Assembly: GCA_965218875.1 (NCBI GenBank)
Contig: OZ244707.1
Span: 1,302,001-1,366,000, forward strand
Length of the DNA: 64,000 nt
Origin: CBDCMJ01 sp965218875
Lineage (GTDB): Bacteria > Chloroflexota > Dehalococcoidia > Lucifugimonadales > UBA3495
Direction of reading: 5' to 3'
Part shown: piece by piece, positions 59,559-64,000 of the stretch
Layout of the letters: each line of letters starts with the position of its first letter
Numbering within the stretch: position 1 is the first letter of the stretch
Notes under the pieces: model-generated
Seen by the model: only the letters and a program-made list of their open reading frames with translations
Database searches by the model: none
Told to the model about the DNA's origin: nothing
Position numbers and translations under genes: made by a program

Positions 59559-60509
59559 TCACTGCCCCGGTTTACTCCTCCCACGGAGCGTCCTGGCCAC
59601 CGGCCGTAGGGCCGACCTCAAGCTAAAGCGGCGGCGTATGTTGTGGGCCACCAGGGGCGCCACGCGGCGGTTGCCCGCCACCAGGGGAGCCATCCAACCC
59701 CTCAACTCCTTCATGGTGGGCGGCTTTTCGTTCCAGGACGGCGTCAACGACTCCAGGTGGTGCCACCGCTTCTCCCCGCGAAACCGTGTCATGACCGCGC
59801 CGTTGGCTTCCGTCACGGCCAGCGCCCCCCCGGCCACGTCCCAAATCCGGGGGGCCCCGAAGAAGGAGTATTGCAACACCCCGCAGGCGGTCATAGCCAG
59901 CTCGTAAGCCACGCTGCCGGTTATGCGGGTTTCCCCCGCCTTGGAGTTGAAGCGGCGGCTGAACCGGGCCACCTGGGAGAACGAACCGGGCAGACCTACC
60001 AGGCGGTTGGCCGCCGGCTCCTCCGACTCGTAGACCGACACCTGCTCTTCGTCGATGAAGCAGCCTCCTCCCTTGCGACAGTGCAGGATGACCCCCCCCT
60101 TGGAATTGGGCCAGGGCAGGTACAGCGCCCCGACCACGAGCCGGCCCCGGTGCAACACTCCGATGGAGCTGGCATACACGGGAAGCCCGTTGAGATAATT
60201 GGTAGTGCCGTCCAGGGGGTCGAGCACCCAGAGAAACTCCGGGGCGGCGGCTTGGTCTTCCTGGTCGTTGTCCCCGGAAGCGCTCTCCTCTCCCAGGATG
60301 CCGTGGCCGGGAAATTTCCTGGCGATCTCCCCGGAAAGGTAGGACTGGCAGGCCTTGTCCACGCTGGTCACCGGGTCGCGCTGCTCTTTGTCCTTGTATT
60401 CGATGGAGATCCGACGGCCAAAGTGGCCCGCCAAGATCTCTCCGGCCCCCGCGGCCAACTCAGTGGCGGCGCTTTCCAGGCCTGAAACCAGCGTGTCACC
60501 CAGAACCAT
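59559..60509 (-). CDS. Inositol-monophosphatase-family protein
   Basis: A 316-residue Mg-dependent sugar-phosphatase-fold protein. The metal motifs are GILGEESASG (GEE), WVLDPLDGTTNYLNGLPVYASSIGV and IWDVAGGALAVTEANGAVM. The C-terminal tail after the motif is longer and Arg-rich (FSLRSALRPVARTLRGRSKPGQ). It dephosphorylates inositol phosphate, histidinol phosphate or a related ester in known members; the substrate here is open. ATG at 60509 is preferred to an upstream in-frame ATG at 60533 because GGAG lies upstream. Confidence 0.88.
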   Translation of the reverse strand: MVLGDTLVSGLESAATELAAGAGEILAGHFGRRISIEYKDKEQRDPVTSVDKACQSYLSGEIARKFPGHGILGEESASGDNDQEDQAAAPEFLWVLDPLDGTTNYLNGLPVYASSIGVLHRGRLVVGALYLPWPNSKGGVILHCRKGGGCFIDEEQVSVYESEEPAANRLVGLPGSFSQVARFSRRFNSKAGETRITGSVAYELAMTACGVLQYSFFGAPRIWDVAGGALAVTEANGAVMTRFRGEKRWHHLESLTPSWNEKPPTMKELRGWMAPLVAGNRRVAPLVAHNIRRRFSLRSALRPVARTLRGRSKPGQ

Positions 60510-60693
60510 TAAGCATTCTCCGCTCCAGGCCAAGGCCGGGATTCCATGGACAGCTGCCAGGAAGCCCTACCCGGGAGCCTCCAACGACGCCAAGTTAGTT
60601 TAGCATAGCTCTGGCGCCGCTCCCGCCGGTGAGGGCTGCCGGCAATGGGGCAGTCTCCGCGGGAATCGGCCACGAGCAGACCGGCGCTTCCAA

Positions 60694-61926
60694 ACTAAAC
60701 CAAAGCCAAGATGGGATGTACATTTCCGGGAGGGCGGGAATCGGGCCGGGAATCTCGCTGGAGTGTCTCGGCCCTTGATTGCAGCACTGTCCGGCAGCGC
60801 CGTCTCACCTCATCTTGCCGGTTGGCCAGCCCGGCCAGGAAGTCACCGACCCTCTTCTGCACTGCCTCTCTGGTCCCCAGGCACAGGTTGCCAGTGGCCT
60901 CCTCCCTCGCCCATCCCCAGATAGCCTCGTCGGCGTTGAAGTCCGGACTGTAGCCCGGCAGGTTCACCAACCTCAGGTCCAGCTCAGGCGTCCGCAGGTA
61001 TTCCCGCAACGCCTCACCGCGATGGGGCGGCGCATTGTCCCAGATCACGTTCAGCCGCCCTCTGTGCCTCCCCCGTAACTGTTCCAGGAAGGCAACCGAG
61101 GTTCCGAGTTGCTGTTGCCCTCCAGTCCCATCCACTCCACCTCCCCCGTCTCCAGGCACACCGCCGAGTAGTAGCTGGCCTTCTCCCCGTACTTGGGACT
61201 GGTCGAGTCCACCAATGCCGGTTCTCCCCTGAGCACCCATTTGCCCCGCAACTCCGCGTCGGCCCGGAAGTGGGCCTCGTCGGCAAAGAATACCTTGGCT
61301 CCGGTCCGCCGGGTCTCCTCGCTAAGGGCGGCATACTCCGCAACGAAGGCCTTCCGCTTCGACTCATTCGCCTTCACCAAGCGCTTCTTGGGACGCTTGT
61401 AGGTGAATCCCAGCCGGTGCAGGTAATTCAGGCAACTGCTACGGCTCAGGTTGAGGCCGAACCGTTCCGAGACAAACCGCCGCACCACCCGCCAATACCA
61501 GTTGGCCAGTTCCAGGCCCGATGATGACGGCGGCAGCTGCACCGCTCCTGTCAACTCCGCCTGCTGTGTCTGGTCGAGGGCGGGGGGGAACCGCCCGTCT
61601 GCTCGAAGATCAGGGCTGCCGGACCATCCTCGCCGAAGGCCGAGGCCCACCGTCCAATGGTGTGGGGATCCCGCTCCAGTGCCTCCGCTGCGGCCACTGC
61701 CGTCCAGCCTTGGGCCAGCAGCCAGACGGCGTACCACCTTTCCCGCTCCCGGGGTGTGGGCGCCAGGATCATTCTCCGCCGCAGGTCCTTCGCGCCCATC
61801 TGCCATTGTTCCAAAGACTGGCCGATATCTCTTACCCCCATCATCAACCCCTCCCAAACTACCTACCCCAACTGCCTCCCAATTTACCCTATCCTTATGC
61901 GCATTTCACCTTGGCGTTGGTTTAGT
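60694..61926 (-). mobile_element. IS630-family insertion sequence (degenerate)
   Basis: A 1233-base element with inverted ends: ACTAAACCAAAGCCAAGATG on the left and, reverse-complemented on the right, ACTAAACCAACGCCAAGGTG. Pairing extends imperfectly to about 28 bases. The right flank is TA (61927-61928), the IS630 target dinucleotide; the left flank reads AA, so one duplicate has mutated or been lost. Inside is one broken transposase gene. It inserted at the last codon of the gene at 61926-62666. Confidence 0.8.
60695..61847 (-). pseudogene. IS630 transposase, two frameshifts
   Basis: Three frames together make one IS630 transposase. The first carries the helix-turn-helix (WYAVWLLAQGWTAVAAAEALERDPHTIGRWASAF). 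The second continues QTQQAELTGAVQLPPSSSGL, WRVVRRFVSERFGLNLS and YKRPKKRLVKANESKRK, then gives the first Asp in FADEAHF. The third gives the second Asp in WDNAPPHRGEAL and the Glu in PDFNADEAIWGWAREE. The first break is at the G7 run 61582-61588; the second is near 61110. Homopolymer breaks could be real, programmed frameshifting or sequence error; two breaks favour an inactive copy. Confidence 0.82.
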
Positions 61927-62666
61927 TACGGATGAAGCTTTTGAATGTGGTCCCAGTCCAATATGTTTTCCGGCTCGAGCCAGCCCTGCTTGACCATGAA
62001 CGAGACCTGAGCCTGCTCCCGCCTCTTTGGGTCATTCCTTACAACCTGCGCCTGTTCTCGCCTCTTTGGGTCATTCCTAACAACAAAGGGGACTACTTCT
62101 TTCTTGGCGAATCCATCGGACTCCCGGCGGTCCACCAGAATCCTTGCCATTACGTACTGGCGGATGAGCTGATGCACGAGGACCCAACTCCCTTTCCCAC
62201 GAAGGTCCGTCACTCCCTTGGCTTCCCCGATGATAAGACGGTTAGGAGTTTCCAGGACAACGTCTATTTCAGTGTGGCGAAGATTGTCGTACAGTTTCTC
62301 GCGAGGATTGACGCCCGGTTTGGTCGTTCCCTCTTTCGTGGACACGTCGTAGTTCCATTGGTTCGGGAGTTGTAGTTTCAACCCTTTTTCAGATTGAAAT
62401 TCTTCAATCTTTTCGCGCAGGTTAGGAAACAAGCGCCTATAGCGCTGGGCAAAGTCTTCGACGACGCTCTCCTTCGTCTCTACACATTTGTCCAAATAAT
62501 CTCGCATTCCATACCAAAATAACTCGAGGTGGGCCTCAACGGTTCCGGTCTCATCGGGTTCTCCGAGCCTCTCAGCTAGGCGCGAGGCGCCCCCTCTGAA
62601 CATAGGGGAGAAATATAGCGCCGTCTTCCAATTTTCCGTCCTGTTATCTATTCCTAGAATCGACAT
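61926..62666 (-). CDS. PD-(D/E)XK-like nuclease-fold protein of unknown function
   Basis: A 246-residue protein. HTEIDVVLETPNRLIIGEAKG contains a D(135)-x12-E(148)-x-K(150) pattern typical of PD-(D/E)XK nucleases. The N-terminal segment has ASRLAERLGEP and HLELFWYGMRDYLDKCVETKE. A 13-residue unit VVRNDPKRREQAQ occurs twice in a row (195-220). GGGAGG precedes the ATG. Its stop codon TAA is formed by the target TA plus the first base of the IS630 element; without the element the same frame would meet TAG. It follows the DUF2779 gene by 56 bases. Confidence 0.65.
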   Translation of the reverse strand: MSILGIDNRTENWKTALYFSPMFRGGASRLAERLGEPDETGTVEAHLELFWYGMRDYLDKCVETKESVVEDFAQRYRRLFPNLREKIEEFQSEKGLKLQLPNQWNYDVSTKEGTTKPGVNPREKLYDNLRHTEIDVVLETPNRLIIGEAKGVTDLRGKGSWVLVHQLIRQYVMARILVDRRESDGFAKKEVVPFVVRNDPKRREQAQVVRNDPKRREQAQVSFMVKQGWLEPENILDWDHIQKLHP

Positions 62667-62722
62667 GATATCCTCCCAGTGTTCAAGATGTGGTTCCGCC
62701 GGCGGCTCCGAGCTAGGCCGTC

Positions 62723-64000
62723 CTAGCCGCCGGATTCCGCGAGGAGGGTCTCAAAGACGCGGACCATTGCTTCCGTGTCCCTTTCGCAGTAGGCAAGCAA
62801 CGCTTCTCTGATTTCGGCCCCGTCAGACTGCGGCGTGTCACTGGCAATCAACCCGGCGTAGGCCGCCGCCGCGGCCCGCCCTTCCGGTATTTCCAGATTA
62901 TCGTAGGCCAGCTCAGGGGCCAGGGCGGAGATCACCGACTTGATGGAAAAGTTGCCGTGGAATTTCGGGTGGTAGTAGCTACCCCTAATTATCGGCAACA
63001 GGTCTACAATTCGCCCGCAGGCGGCCAGCAGGCGGCTTTCATACTCCGGAAACGCTTGGGCCAATCCCTTCATCACAGTTTCTTCGTAGCTCGAATATGT
63101 AACTATTGCACCTCGGGGAGGCATAGCCGCTAGCAGACTGGCCGCAAAACGCTCCCTGGGGTCGCCAGGTCCGTCGTCGAGAAACGAGCTATGCCTCAAC
63201 CCTCCATTCGTATCCCGCACGTGCACGGACCACTGGAACGGAATTGTCTGGTAGGGCCGGGTGCCGACGTATATCGGGATGGCCGGGTTCAGGGCCTCGA
63301 AGTCCAGGAAGCTGGCCGGAAAGCTGATTTCTCCCAGTCTCGATGCCAGGTCCGGGCCCGCAAAGGGCCGCCCGGAGGCCACACTGTCCCGCACTCGAAT
63401 CTGCACCCCGGACAGGCCGGTGAAATCCGGCGGGATGGCGCCAATGTCCCGGATTCCTGAAGCCTTCAGGCGATCATAATCTCCTTGCTTCAACCTGGGC
63501 AAGTCCCTAATAGGGTGCTTCGCTTCGTCCCGATGGCAGTGTCCAAAGAAAGGACAGCGATGAGGAATAGCGCAATGGCGGCCTGTTTCGATGTCCAGCG
63601 TCTCGGCCAGTCGCAATGATTCCCACATCCGTGCCAAGCCGGTGGGCATTTCCTCCGCCGCATACGATCTGGCCTCTTCGGTAACATCGGTCAGTGAAAA
63701 CAACCGGTCGAGATCGTGGTCTCCGCCCTGATACACGTAGGCGCTGTTAATGTGCATCAGATATGCCCTTCCGATTGGGATTCCGGAACCCTCCACTACA
63801 TGCATTTACATGCATTTGAATCGCAACGTCCGGAGTATGTTCGGCCTTGGCGCTGGTCGTGGACTTGACTTCGACGAGATCGAATCCCCCGCCGCCACGC
63901 CGGCTAAGGACGTCGACCCTCGTCCTGACCCGCTGGAAGCTGAATGCCGGCTCGTACAAAGCCGGAACGGAGGCATCGGACAGTAGAGTTTGGGTTGACC
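62723..64000 (-). pseudogene. DUF2779 protein, frameshifted by a 10-base duplication (5' end outside window)
   Basis: Two frames join as one DUF2779 protein. The N-terminal part (63802-64000) ends LVEVKSTTSAKAEHTPDVAIQMHV, with the EVK of a PD-(D/E)XK site. The C-terminal part (from about 63795) starts VVEGSGIPIGRAYLMHINSAYVY and runs to the RNase-H-like SFLDFEALNPAIP, VTYSSYEETVMKGL and YCERDTEAMVRVFETLL. Between them ACATGCATTT is duplicated in tandem (63797-63816), shifting the frame. A zinc-like cluster CAIPHRCPFFGHC lies in the middle. The start is beyond 64000. It is probably a nuclease-family protein of unknown role. Confidence 0.7.

Overview
The window is high-GC, gene-dense bacterial chromosome with short intergenic gaps. 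The gene content suggests a Chloroflexota bacterium, probably Dehalococcoidia or SAR202-like. This is an inference from several families seen together: F420-type oxidoreductases (LLM and PPOX classes), CaiB/BaiF CoA-transferases, a reductive-dehalogenase-like protein without an export signal, an Ldh-family dehydrogenase, and a DUF1501/DUF1800 pair. There is no rRNA, CRISPR array or intact prophage. Many gaps hold short dispersed repeats built around GTCATTCCG...CGGAATGAC or TCCTGAGC...CGAAGG modules.

Layout. 1-10 kb: the 5' part of a PEP-mutase-family gene, an F420/LLM oxidoreductase, a YqeY-like protein behind a consensus promoter, purQ, an SbcC/Rad50 ATPase, a GNAT, a PPOX protein, a PhnB-like VOC protein, a frameshifted ACT-domain gene and an MBL hydrolase with a ferredoxin-like N-terminus. 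10-21 kb: a CAT-anticodon tRNA, two CaiB/BaiF transferases, a PfkB kinase, DUF192, Gfo/Idh/MocA, a soluble-looking signal peptidase, then a minus-strand run of two hot-dog hydratases, a small protein, a YkgJ cysteine-cluster protein and a double SagB-type nitroreductase. 21-25 kb: a replication block on the minus strand (rplI, dnaB, a DnaD-like protein and a helicase-loader-type ATPase carrying two AAA modules). 25-35 kb: tenA, an NHL propeller, DUF1501, DUF1800, a DEDD-type exonuclease-like protein, a TPR protein, a quinone reductase, a sulfite-oxidase-family enzyme and two VOC proteins. 35-38 kb: tRNA-Pro, tRNA-Arg and a repeat-rich accessory patch around an HTH-type gene and its partner. 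38-48 kb: Ldh dehydrogenase, CDGSH protein, Leu/Glu-type dehydrogenase, cyclophilin, rsmI, a ThDP enzyme, an RdhA-like protein and a pentapeptide-repeat/TIR fusion. 48-60 kb: core genes argF, der, plsY, gpsA, ispH, thrC and prs, together with DUF488, a flippase-like membrane protein, an amidohydrolase, an aspartic-protease-like protein and an inositol-phosphatase-family protein. 60.7-64 kb: a decayed IS630 element, a PD-(D/E)XK-like protein and a frameshifted DUF2779 nuclease-like gene that runs off the end.

How the parts work together. der-plsY-gpsA joins ribosome assembly to phospholipid precursor synthesis. The rplI-dnaB-DnaD-AAA block looks like one translationally coupled replication operon. 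Many of the remaining enzymes fit a catabolic lifestyle on diverse organic compounds. The most unusual items are the duplicated-AAA helicase loader, the pentapeptide-TIR fusion, the double SagB protein beside a YkgJ protein, a MITE-like element at 620-768, and a multi-copy leader-plus-HTH cassette with one longer copy and two stubs. Several frameshifts (ACT gene, transposase, DUF2779) could be real decay or assembly errors; read data would decide.
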